A DNA stretch of 64,000 nucleotides, taken from the NCBI GenBank assembly GCA_026989265.1, contig JALSJP010000016.1, positions 1-64,000 of the forward strand, written 5' to 3'. Of the stretch, positions 32,380 to 40,700 are shown piece by piece. This DNA is from Micavibrio sp. Lineage in GTDB: Bacteria; Pseudomonadota; Alphaproteobacteria; Micavibrionales; Micavibrionaceae. A program made the translations under genes and the position numbers. Under the pieces are notes generated by a model that searched no databases, was not told the DNA's origin, and worked only from the letters and a program-made list of their open reading frames with translations. Each line of letters opens with the position of its first letter. Positions within the stretch are counted from its first letter, which is position 1.

Positions 32380-35350
32380 AACCATATGCCCCAGCAGCAA
32401 ATACCAGCTCAAGGGCGCAAAAAGCAAAGAAACTAAACGCTGCACCCTCTGTAAATCCATAGGAATGCAGACCAACACTAAGTAAATTCACACCAAACCA
32501 CGCAATTGCAATAATAATATTTGTGCAAACCATGCCAACTGCAAAGCCTAGCTCACCAATATTTTTACCAAAATAGCCATGAATAAGCATTATGAGCCAC
32601 AAAACAATCAATAAAGCTCCATTTTCCTTAGGATCCCACCCCCAAAAACGCCCCCATGATTGATCTGCCCAAATGCCGCCCAGAATAGTTCCAAGCGCAG
32701 TAAAGAGCAGCGCAATCAAAAGAACGCCGCGCATTATGCGGAAAAGCTCAGATAAATTCTTTCTATCATTCGGTTTAATAATACGCCTAATAAGATAGAT
32801 ATGCCCTAAAACACCGCCAACCAAGCACACTCCATAACCAATTGTAATAGTTACAACATGGGTGGCTAGCCAAAAATTCGTGTCTAAAACAGCGGCTAGC
32901 ATACCCATAGTGTCGCCCTCAGCATCAAATTTCATGGCAATTAAATGCAAGAAAGCACCCATAGATGCAGCGATAATAATTCCCAATGTGTTTTTAAGCC
33001 GCCATTCAAGAAAAGCTCCAAATAATCCCGTAATAAGGCTAACAAAAATAATGGAATCATATAAGTTAGTAACAGGCGGTCTTTGCATAATGAACATGCG
33101 TATACCTAGACCTGCCACATGAAAGGCAAGCCCAGCAATTATAAATGCAAATGCAAGCTTACGCAGCCCTTTTGACCAAAGCATGAAGCTTGCCATGACT
33201 ACAAGAAATGCAGAAAGATAAAAGACAAAGCTAATCATAAATGGATCGGCTTTATTAAAGTTAGCCTCAAGTGATAGCATTTTCCTTAAATCAATTTTAT
33301 TCACCATATTTATATCAAAGACAAGACCATTCCATCTATCAACATCTCCCGCGCGATAAGCTTTTATCAGCTCCCCCCACATATTCATGAATTTTGCACT
33401 ATCGGGTGACCCTTGCCCATAAGCACCAATACCCCAAGGTGAAAACCATAAATCAGCACTATCTTTATTAGAATTACCCTTCCAAAATGGCGGAATAATT
33501 TTAAAAATATTACTATTTTGATGCCTGTTAAGCTCATTAATATTAGAAACTAATTGCCCTAATATTAAATCCTGCTTTGATATTATATAATTTTTATCAT
33601 TAGCTTTTTCTTGTAGTTCTTTAGACATTTTCTCTATCAAATTTTGATGAGGACGCAATTTAAAAAAACTAACTGTAGTTTCAGGCTCGACATCTAAAGC
33701 CTTGCTTAGCTCCCCTTCTGGTATCACTAAGTCAGGGAACAGCAAAGATAACGAACGCGACAAACCTGCAAAAAGATCAATTTTACCATATAATTCCAAG
33801 AGCTGCTTTTGCGGCAAGCTCATGTCACTTTCGTCCATTGTAAATAATGAAGCCCATATTTTGGAATTAGCAGAAAATGATGTTGTTACTTCTTTATATG
33901 AATAGCGATGCCCCTTGCGGCGTTCTAAATCTAAAAAATCAACAACATCTGGGTTTGATATATTAAATATCTCGCGCCTATATGCTCGCTCTGGATTAAA
34001 AATAACCTCCACTAGCCATTCAATTGCACTTTTATCTGGTAAATAATCTCTCCCGTAAATTATTTCAAGATAGGTGCGCGCGAAGGCATCAAGCGGTTTC
34101 ACCCTCCCCTGATCTAAAATAGGTATATGAGAAAACTCAGTAAAATCATATTCATAGATAGTGGTTTTGGCTTGCGACGGGGATGCCATTGGCATGACCA
34201 TTGACATGGTCGTCGCTATTAGAAATAAAGCTACCTTAACAGCTCGGCTTTTCATCAATTTTGGTAATCTAAGAATTACATGCACCAACAAACCAATGCA
34301 CATTACGATACTAGCAATATACGGGAACATCCGCCCTGCATTTTTAACTACCGCAAATACAGTGGCTTCTTGCTCACCATTTTGAATGAATGAAGATTGA
34401 TAAAATGTGTAACCGCGGTAGCGCAAAGGTTCATTCATCTGAATTATAGAACGCCACTCCGCCCCATTTTCATATAAAATAACCTCAGATTTATAGCTTT
34501 TAGGCTTATTAGTAGCAGGATATACCCGCTTCTCAAAATCTATAAGCTCAATTTCAAATGGTAAAATTGTTTGCTTTTTTCGCAGGGCTATATTGTACTT
34601 AATGCCATCAACTTCAATTTGCGGACTAGCATCTATAAAATCAGCAGTAAAGTAAACACCATCCACATCATCGCTTGCGCCGCTAACTCTAAATTGCAAA
34701 GCTCCGCGATTTTCCTCATTAATATTTTCTAGCGGCAATGGAGATATATCCATTCTTTGCGCCATACCTCGGAATTCTGAGTTATCGCCTAATTCTTCAC
34801 GTATAAAAATATCACAGTTTTTGCAAAGCTTGACTATTTCTACACGTACAGGCAAATCAGAAACAGGCAAAATAAGCCCTTTTTCTAACTCTTCCCAATT
34901 AAATGATATAATATTACGCTTAGTATCACTTTCAAATATTACAAACTCATTAATATGATAATCAGATACAAGATTAGTGCGCTCGCCCTCATATATCACC
35001 ATGTTGCCTTCTTGTGCGTGCAGATAAGTAACCAGCCCACCAATGAGCAATAGCAAAGCTCCAATATGTGTAATAATAATCCCTGAATTTTGCAGATTCC
35101 AACGGCTAGCCAGAAATAACTTAGCCATTAACGCTAATGTTAGCAGCCCCATTGCTGGCATTCCACTAGGAAGCGGCACATAGCCAAGCCATAAAATCCA
35201 TGAAGAAAAAAACATGCTTTGCGCTGCATATAATCCAATATATTTCTGAGCAATTGTTCCAACAAATAAAAGAACCATAAGCCATATCATAGTATAAAAA
35301 ACCACCTGAGGATTAGCTAATAGCAGGAAAACATTCTTAACTTTGCACAT
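32327..35350 (-). CDS. ccsBA: Fused System II cytochrome c synthase (ResB/CcsB-CcsA)
   Basis: A large integral membrane protein (about 1007 aa) that delivers haem and ligates it to apocytochrome c in the periplasm. The N-terminal ResB/CcsB part has helices near residues 15-35, 45-70 and 75-95, a large periplasmic domain, and a helix near 350. A linker-periplasmic domain starts YEYDFTEFSHIPILDQGRVK (about 395). The C-terminal CcsA part has FHVAGLGIRMFIMQRPPVTN, the haem-handling WWD block WGRFWGWDPKENGALL (about 900) and the conserved His in HGYFG and GLHSYGF. Fused CcsBA is known mainly from Epsilonproteobacteria and Bacteroidetes; Alphaproteobacteria normally use the Ccm system. ATG 35350 has the better ribosome site; 35374 is possible. 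Confidence 0.93.
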   Translation of the reverse strand: MCKVKNVFLLLANPQVVFYTMIWLMVLLFVGTIAQKYIGLYAAQSMFFSSWILWLGYVPLPSGMPAMGLLTLALMAKLFLASRWNLQNSGIIITHIGALLLLIGGLVTYLHAQEGNMVIYEGERTNLVSDYHINEFVIFESDTKRNIISFNWEELEKGLILPVSDLPVRVEIVKLCKNCDIFIREELGDNSEFRGMAQRMDISPLPLENINEENRGALQFRVSGASDDVDGVYFTADFIDASPQIEVDGIKYNIALRKKQTILPFEIELIDFEKRVYPATNKPKSYKSEVILYENGAEWRSIIQMNEPLRYRGYTFYQSSFIQNGEQEATVFAVVKNAGRMFPYIASIVMCIGLLVHVILRLPKLMKSRAVKVALFLIATTMSMVMPMASPSQAKTTIYEYDFTEFSHIPILDQGRVKPLDAFARTYLEIIYGRDYLPDKSAIEWLVEVIFNPERAYRREIFNISNPDVVDFLDLERRKGHRYSYKEVTTSFSANSKIWASLFTMDESDMSLPQKQLLELYGKIDLFAGLSRSLSLLFPDLVIPEGELSKALDVEPETTVSFFKLRPHQNLIEKMSKELQEKANDKNYIISKQDLILGQLVSNINELNRHQNSNIFKIIPPFWKGNSNKDSADLWFSPWGIGAYGQGSPDSAKFMNMWGELIKAYRAGDVDRWNGLVFDINMVNKIDLRKMLSLEANFNKADPFMISFVFYLSAFLVVMASFMLWSKGLRKLAFAFIIAGLAFHVAGLGIRMFIMQRPPVTNLYDSIIFVSLITGLFGAFLEWRLKNTLGIIIAASMGAFLHLIAMKFDAEGDTMGMLAAVLDTNFWLATHVVTITIGYGVCLVGGVLGHIYLIRRIIKPNDRKNLSELFRIMRGVLLIALLFTALGTILGGIWADQSWGRFWGWDPKENGALLIVLWLIMLIHGYFGKNIGELGFAVGMVCTNIIIAIAWFGVNLLSVGLHSYGFTEGAAFSFFAFCALELVFAAGAYGFIRLQNENFPKAFLRQQ

Positions 35351-35514
35351 AATGTTCTTTCTAAAAATTTGCATGGTAACATAAGGTGTTTTTAAGTGTA
35401 ATTAGAAACAAAATATGCGCAAGCCCTGAAACTAATATTAATATGAGAAATAATGTGTTTAGAATCACTATATTTATATGGGCTGGAGCGCAGGTGATGG
35501 TCACACAAAAAGGA

Positions 35515-35533
35515 GTAGTGCTAGCTACACTAC
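35515..35533 (-). terminator. Probable terminator after serA
   Basis: On the minus strand GTAGTG-TAGCTAG-CACTAC forms a hairpin followed by TCCTTTTT, 27-45 bp past the serA stop. Confidence 0.5.
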
Positions 35534-35540
35534 CCGCAAA

Positions 35541-35556
35541 GTTTATATATATAAAC
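35541..35556. repeat. 16-bp perfect palindrome at the serA stop
   Basis: GTTTATATATATAAAC is a perfect palindrome just beyond the serA stop codon. It lies between serA and ccsBA; it could be part of the termination structure or a regulator site for ccsBA. Confidence 0.4.
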
Positions 35557-35559
35557 ACC

Positions 35560-37137
35560 CTAAAAACTCAAACGTTTTGCACTTCTCACTTGTTGCAGCT
35601 CTGCGATTTTATCAAATAAATCATCAGGTAACGGCTCATCCAAAGAGACTAGACATATTGCATTCTTGCCGCATTCTTGCCTGCCCAAATGAAAATTCTC
35701 TATATTCTGACCAGCATCAGCAAGAAGAGTTCCAAGCCCGCCAATCAAGCCAAGCTTATTCTCATTACGAATAAACAGCATATTTTTAGAAAGCCTAACT
35801 TCAATAGGAACGCCCTCAACATTAACAATGCGAGGCTCTTTACCTGTAAATAAAGTGCCAGTGACGTTGCGAGTTCGTGCAGAGCTTGTAACAATAACAT
35901 TAATCATAGAGCGCCAATCTTTACCGTTATTATCATAACTTTGCTTAATGTGAATACCGCGAGATTCTGCCACTTGCAAGGCATTTACCATATTCACACT
36001 CTCAAGCTGAGTCTTCAATAGATTAGCTATCAATGTGGAAGTAAGCGGATCAGTGTTAAGAGCCGTAATATTACCGCAATACTCAATTTCTATTGTTTCA
36101 ATCACATGATCTGTAATCTGCCCAGCAAAAGAGCCAAGCTGCGCGGCTAGTACCAAATAAGGTTTAAGCTTTGGCGCATCCTCGGCAGAAATCGACGCCA
36201 TATTAAGGGCGTTAGTAACACCGCCATTAACCAGATAATCAGACATTTGCTCTGCCACTTGAATAGCAACATTAACTTGAGCCTCAGTAGTAGATGCACC
36301 CAAATGCGGAGTGCATATAACCTTATCATTACCAAACAACACATTTTCTTTAGCAGGCTCAACTTCAAACACATCTAACGCTGCGCCCGCGATTTTACCA
36401 GAATCAATGCCGTCCTTAAGATCAGCCTCAATAACTATGCCACCGCGCGCACAATTAACAATACGAACGCCGTCCTTCATCTTGGCGATGGATTCTTTAT
36501 TAATAAGTCCCGCTGTATGCTCATTCTTCGGCACATGAATAGTGATAAAATCAGCCCTAGCAAATAGCTCGTCTAGCTCGACTTTCTCAACGCCAATTTC
36601 CTCGGCGCGTTCTTCTGTTAAGAACGGGTCAAACGCAATTACCTTCATACGCAAACCAAGCGCGCGATCCGCAGCAATAGAGCCAATATTACCGCAGCCA
36701 ATAACGCCGCAAGTCTTGTTATAAAGCTCCGCGCCCATAAAGCGCTTCTTCTCCCACTTACCAGCGTGGGTGCTAGCGTTAGCTTGCGGAATGTCACGCG
36801 CTAGCGCCATCATCATAGATATTGCATGCTCCGCTGTTGTAATAGAATTACCAAACGGCGTATTCATAACCACAATCCCAGCCTCAGTAGCAGCAGGGAT
36901 ATCAACGTTATCAACGCCAATGCCAGCTCTACCAACCACTTTAAGGTTTTTGGCTTTAGAAATCATCTCAGCCGTCACAACAGTAGAGGAGCGAATAGCA
37001 AGCCCATCATATTGGTCTATAATTTCTAATTGTTCTTGTACTGAAAGACCAGGTTTGAAATCAACTTCAATCCCATTTTTTTCAAAAATTTCTACGGCAA
37101 GTGGGTCCAGCTTATCGCTGATTAATACTTTTGGCAT
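35560..37137 (-). CDS. serA: D-3-phosphoglycerate dehydrogenase
   Basis: The first enzyme of serine synthesis, oxidising 3-phosphoglycerate with NAD. This is the long form (525 aa). The catalytic domain has GRAGIGVDNVDIPAATEAGI, the NAD site GVIGCGNIGSIAADRALGLR (about residue 145), the Arg in VNCARGGIV, the Glu in FEVEPA and the His in TPHLGASTTEAQ. An allosteric-substrate-binding domain follows (about 320-450), then a C-terminal ACT domain (EGVPIEVRLSKNML..., LGLIGGLGTLLADAGQNIEN). ATG 37137 sits 7 nt after AGGAG, so it is preferred to the ATG at 37143. serC, often adjacent, is absent. Confidence 0.96.
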   Translation of the reverse strand: MPKVLISDKLDPLAVEIFEKNGIEVDFKPGLSVQEQLEIIDQYDGLAIRSSTVVTAEMISKAKNLKVVGRAGIGVDNVDIPAATEAGIVVMNTPFGNSITTAEHAISMMMALARDIPQANASTHAGKWEKKRFMGAELYNKTCGVIGCGNIGSIAADRALGLRMKVIAFDPFLTEERAEEIGVEKVELDELFARADFITIHVPKNEHTAGLINKESIAKMKDGVRIVNCARGGIVIEADLKDGIDSGKIAGAALDVFEVEPAKENVLFGNDKVICTPHLGASTTEAQVNVAIQVAEQMSDYLVNGGVTNALNMASISAEDAPKLKPYLVLAAQLGSFAGQITDHVIETIEIEYCGNITALNTDPLTSTLIANLLKTQLESVNMVNALQVAESRGIHIKQSYDNNGKDWRSMINVIVTSSARTRNVTGTLFTGKEPRIVNVEGVPIEVRLSKNMLFIRNENKLGLIGGLGTLLADAGQNIENFHLGRQECGKNAICLVSLDEPLPDDLFDKIAELQQVRSAKRLSF

Positions 37138-37265
37138 TTTCATACTCCTATTTTTGTCTTGTTTAGGAAAACAGAATTTAAGGAATATGTTAGTTTTACA
37201 ATGATGTCAAAGAAGTTTTCTGATTAATTTTTTTAAATTCAATTATCACAATCTAATTGCACTAT

Positions 37266-38375
37266 CTATAAATCATAAAATTGCGCTTTGCCTTCAATGG
37301 CTTCGAATAAATTATGCTGCGTTCCTGTTAGCCAAGCTTGCGCCCCTATATCTTGCAATATTTCATAAAGAGCGCCCCTACGCGCATCATCTAAATGCGC
37401 TGCCACCTCATCCATAAGTAAAATAGGAGGCTTGCCGTGCTCTGAATTTATTAACTGCGCATGAGCCAATATTAGCCCAATAAGCAAGGCTTTTTGCTCT
37501 CCCGTTGAGCATTGATCCGCTTTCATGTTTTTTGCCGCATATATAACTTCAAGATCAGATTTGTGAACCCCGCTCGCAGCCCCGCCTGTTATAGCATCGC
37601 GCGCGCGGCTTTGCTCTAGCTGATACTTAAATGCATACTCAATTTCAAGGGCGGGTGCATTGCCAAGCTGTTCTTCTATGCTTCCCTTTACTCTAAATTT
37701 AGCCAATGGAAAATATGAGTGATCTGCGGCTATGCAAGCGGATTGCAGTCTTTCAGTAAAATCAAGCCGCGCGGCGGCAATTGCAATTCCTGCCTCGCTC
37801 ATTTGCTGCTCTAAACCAGATAGCCATGCATTATCATTCTTGCCATCACGAAGTAATTTTGAACGCTGAGACAATGCATTTTCATAGCGCGTAATTCGCC
37901 CCGAATGACCAGTGTCAAATGCGAAAATCAGGCGATCAAGGAACTTCCTGCGCTCTTTGCTGGAATCCATAAATAGCCGATCCATTTGTGGGGTAATCCA
38001 AACGCATGATAAATGCTCGCCCAATGCTGCTTGAGACTTAACATTATTGCCGTTAATGCGAACTATGCGCTTTTCTGTGCCTTGTTTCATGGCTTTGGGA
38101 TCAAGACCAGTGCCAAGCCTTATTTCTGCGCCATAATTACCCTGCAAAATGCCCGATACTGCCCAAGGTTTATTAGCATCATTTTTTTGAATCTCCATAA
38201 TGCGCGCGCCGCGCAAACCTCTGCCCGTGCTAAGCAGGGAAATAGCTTCTAAAATATTGGTTTTACCCACGCCATTCGCGCCTGAAAGCACAATCAATCC
38301 TGCCGATAGGTCAGTAAATGACATTTCATCATAACATCTGAAATTATGGAGTTTTAATGTCTTTAGAGCGCTCAT
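37266..38375 (-). CDS. recF: DNA replication and repair protein RecF
   Basis: An SMC-like ATPase that loads RecA at ssDNA gaps together with RecO and RecR. In the 369-aa protein, LKLHNFRCYDEMSF is the typical N-terminus; Walker A is VLSGANGVGKTNILEAISLL (about residue 32), the signature motif is STGEQKALLIGLILAHAQL (about 285), and Walker B is PPILLMDEVAAHLDDARRGAL (shown here in two overlapping pieces: PPILLMDEVA and EVAAHLDD). It normally lies in dnaA-dnaN-recF-gyrB; here it stands alone between an asparaginase-like gene and serA, so the classical cluster is broken. Confidence 0.95.
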   Translation of the reverse strand: MSALKTLKLHNFRCYDEMSFTDLSAGLIVLSGANGVGKTNILEAISLLSTGRGLRGARIMEIQKNDANKPWAVSGILQGNYGAEIRLGTGLDPKAMKQGTEKRIVRINGNNVKSQAALGEHLSCVWITPQMDRLFMDSSKERRKFLDRLIFAFDTGHSGRITRYENALSQRSKLLRDGKNDNAWLSGLEQQMSEAGIAIAAARLDFTERLQSACIAADHSYFPLAKFRVKGSIEEQLGNAPALEIEYAFKYQLEQSRARDAITGGAASGVHKSDLEVIYAAKNMKADQCSTGEQKALLIGLILAHAQLINSEHGKPPILLMDEVAAHLDDARRGALYEILQDIGAQAWLTGTQHNLFEAIEGKAQFYDL

Positions 38376-38451
38376 GCTCTATCTTTTAAATTAGAAAAGC
38401 CAAAAAACAAAGTGATTTGCAAAAAATTTAAATCTTTTTATCTGATATAGG

Positions 38452-38958
38452 CTACACCCCCTCAAATTTTCCTATCGCTACGTTTTTTACAACTTTACCA
38501 GCGTCAAAAAGGCTGGCATTCATCGCGATATATATACCTGCATCGGCTGTTTGTACGCTCGCCATGGCATAGCCAAGATTAAAGCCTGCGTCGCTCATGG
38601 CAAATTCTTTAAGCGGGATCATAGCTCCCGTTAGAACTATGGTTTTATCTGTCTTGCCTAAATGTTTAGCAAGATACACAGCCGTATCCTCCATAGTTGA
38701 CGTTCCATGAGTGACTATAATTTTTTTAGCCAATGTTTGTTTTATAGAGTGCAATATATTTGATCTTAAATTATCAGTCATATCCAAAGAATCAATTTGG
38801 GATACAAAATCAAAACTTAAATGCGGATAAGCTTTTATAACATCGTTCAAATAATCGGGTAGAATAGACTTACACAAGAAAGCTGTTTGCTCTGTAACTG
38901 GATTATATGATTTTTCAATCGTCCCGCCTGTTAAAATTATATGGATATGTTCTTTCAT
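38452..38958 (-). CDS. Single-domain asparaginase-like protein
   Basis: A 168-aa protein matching only the N-terminal domain of bacterial L-asparaginases: IILTGGTIEKSYNPV (first catalytic Thr), IIVTHGTSTMEDTAVYLAKH (second Thr) and TIVLTGAMIPL (the Lys position is not obvious). The Asp that follows the second Thr in HGTDTM is replaced by Ser. The C-terminal domain is missing; stand-alone one-domain members exist in several Proteobacteria. Activity on asparagine is uncertain. It starts 3 bp after the pyk stop and is probably co-translated with it. Confidence 0.8.
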   Translation of the reverse strand: MKEHIHIILTGGTIEKSYNPVTEQTAFLCKSILPDYLNDVIKAYPHLSFDFVSQIDSLDMTDNLRSNILHSIKQTLAKKIIVTHGTSTMEDTAVYLAKHLGKTDKTIVLTGAMIPLKEFAMSDAGFNLGYAMASVQTADAGIYIAMNASLFDAGKVVKNVAIGKFEGV

Positions 38959-38961
38959 TTT

Positions 38962-40377
38962 TTACTCAACCTCACCGATTCTTAAAATATTTGTTGTTCC
39001 TGCAATACCAAACGGCATTCCTGCGGTCATAATAAAGCGATCACCTTTTTTTGCAAAGCCTTTGCTCAAAGCTATCTTTGCTGCGTGGCGGGCGGGGCCT
39101 GTAAAATCTTCTGTACCTATATCATCATGCACAGGAAACACGCCATATGAAAGCACAAGTCTTCGCGCTACCTCTATATTAGGAGTTAGGCATAATATCG
39201 ATATTTCTGGTCGCTGCCGCGCGGTTCTTAGAGCCGTTGAGCCTGACATTGTGTAATTCACAATCAGCTTAGCATCAACATCTTGCGCGACATAATAAGC
39301 CGCCGTAGTAATAGCGTCCGATGGATTGCTAAGAGCGTCAGGGCGGGCAGCATCCATCATTTCAAGATAATTACTATCCGCTTCGGTTTTTCTTGCTATT
39401 CTATCCATCATCTCCACCGAGCGCACAGGATATTCACCCGCCGCAGTTTCAGCCGAAAGCATAACACAATCTGCCCCATCATATACAGCCGTGGCAACGT
39501 CCGATGCCTCCGCCCTTGTTGGGCGCGCATTTGTTATCATGGATTCAAGCATTTGAGTAGCCACAATAACGGGCTTGCCCTTATCACGAACAAGGCGGAT
39601 AACATGTTTTTGCACTGATGGCACATCTTCGGGCGGTATCTCAACGCCTAAATCCCCGCGAGCCAGCATAATTCCATCCACTAAATCTACGATTTCCTCA
39701 AGATATTCTAATGCGGAAGGCTTTTCAATCTTAGCAATAAGCCGCGCTCGACCATCTATAAGCTTTTTGGCTTCCACTACATCTTCAGGTTTTTGCACAA
39801 AGCTTTGCGCGATCCAATCCACGCCCATATCAAGGGCTGCTTTTAAATCTATGCGATCTTTATCGGTTAGCGCAGGAATAGGCAGGATAACATTAGGCAG
39901 GTTAAAGCCCTTATTATCACTCAAATAAGAGCCAGCTTGCACAATTCCCTCAAGATAGCCCGCGCCCTTATTCGTAATTTCTATGCGCACTTTGCCATCA
40001 TCAAGGAAAATAAGACTGCCAGTATCTAGTCCTTCGATAACGTCTTTATGGGGCAAATAAACGCGATTTTTATCACCTAAAGAGCTATCCGAATCGAATC
40101 GAAATTTCTGCCCTTTTTCTAGTTTAACAGATGAATTTTTAAATTTGCCGATTCGAAGTTTCGGGCCTTGCATATCAGCAACAACGCCGATGGGAGAGCT
40201 ATATTTAGCCTCTAAGCTTCGGATATGCTTGATTGCGCACCTATGATCTTCATGCGTGCCATGAGAGAAATTAAGGCGAAATGTAGAAACTCCTGCGCAA
40301 AAAAGAGCATCTATCATCTCTTTAGAATTAGATGCGGGGCCTAATGTTGCCAATATTTTTGTTTGCCGATTCTTCAT
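38962..40377 (-). CDS. pyk: Pyruvate kinase
   Basis: Makes pyruvate and ATP from phosphoenolpyruvate and ADP, the last glycolytic step. In the 471-aa protein, the N-terminus KILATLGPASNSKEMIDALF and substrate Arg block FRLNFSHG are followed by the catalytic IAKIEKPSALEYLEEIVDLV (Lys, about residue 215), the metal-binding MLARGDLGVEIPPEDVPSVQ and IVATQMLESMI. The C-terminal allosteric domain is present (about 340-471). The asparaginase-like gene follows at a 3-bp gap. Upstream is a 320-bp gap shared with the divergent nrdA. Confidence 0.96.
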   Translation of the reverse strand: MKNRQTKILATLGPASNSKEMIDALFCAGVSTFRLNFSHGTHEDHRCAIKHIRSLEAKYSSPIGVVADMQGPKLRIGKFKNSSVKLEKGQKFRFDSDSSLGDKNRVYLPHKDVIEGLDTGSLIFLDDGKVRIEITNKGAGYLEGIVQAGSYLSDNKGFNLPNVILPIPALTDKDRIDLKAALDMGVDWIAQSFVQKPEDVVEAKKLIDGRARLIAKIEKPSALEYLEEIVDLVDGIMLARGDLGVEIPPEDVPSVQKHVIRLVRDKGKPVIVATQMLESMITNARPTRAEASDVATAVYDGADCVMLSAETAAGEYPVRSVEMMDRIARKTEADSNYLEMMDAARPDALSNPSDAITTAAYYVAQDVDAKLIVNYTMSGSTALRTARQRPEISILCLTPNIEVARRLVLSYGVFPVHDDIGTEDFTGPARHAAKIALSKGFAKKGDRFIMTAGMPFGIAGTTNILRIGEVE

Positions 40378-40563
40378 TATGCTTTTTCCTTTAGTAATAA
40401 TGCTTACTATAGCAGAATTAAGGGCTGTTTTCGTGAAATAATATTACAATTTCACTTTTTTCACAGGTGGATAAATCTTTGGATATGTCGCTTTTTATAT
40501 GCTGAATCAGGGCGTTCTTGGGCAAGGTAAACAAGCATAGGAATAAATTCAATTTGGTGATAT

Positions 40564-40579
40564 ATACGATATGTAGTAT
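40564..40579. promoter_or_regulatory. NrdR-box-like site 1 upstream of nrdA
   Basis: ATACGATATGTAGTAT matches 13 of 16 positions of the NrdR box pattern ACAC(A/T)ATAT(A/G)T(A/T)GTGT, as known for the ribonucleotide reductase repressor. It starts exactly 32 bp before a second such site. Confidence 0.6.
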
Positions 40580-40595
40580 CTTACATACAAGATGA

Positions 40596-40611
40596 TCACA
40601 ACAGATTGTGT
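40596..40611. promoter_or_regulatory. NrdR-box-like site 2 upstream of nrdA
   Basis: TCACAACAGATTGTGT matches 13 of 16 positions of the same pattern. The 32-bp start-to-start distance to site 1 is the known three-helical-turn spacing of tandem NrdR boxes. Apart from the two boxes, the 40378-40700 gap shows no ORF or RNA gene that I can support. Confidence 0.6.
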
Positions 40612-40700
40612 TTTGCGGTGCTTCATCTTCTTTATTTAAAAAGCATTCCTTGAATAACTTTCATTAGAATGAGTAACTACAACCTGAAGGAGCATAGCTC

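Noticed and set aside
35361-35558. 65-codon hydrophobic minus-strand ORF between serA and ccsBA
   Set aside because: It begins at a GTG without a ribosome site right at the serA stop, spans a probable terminator and overlaps the ccsBA start; more likely a chance frame in A+T-rich DNA.
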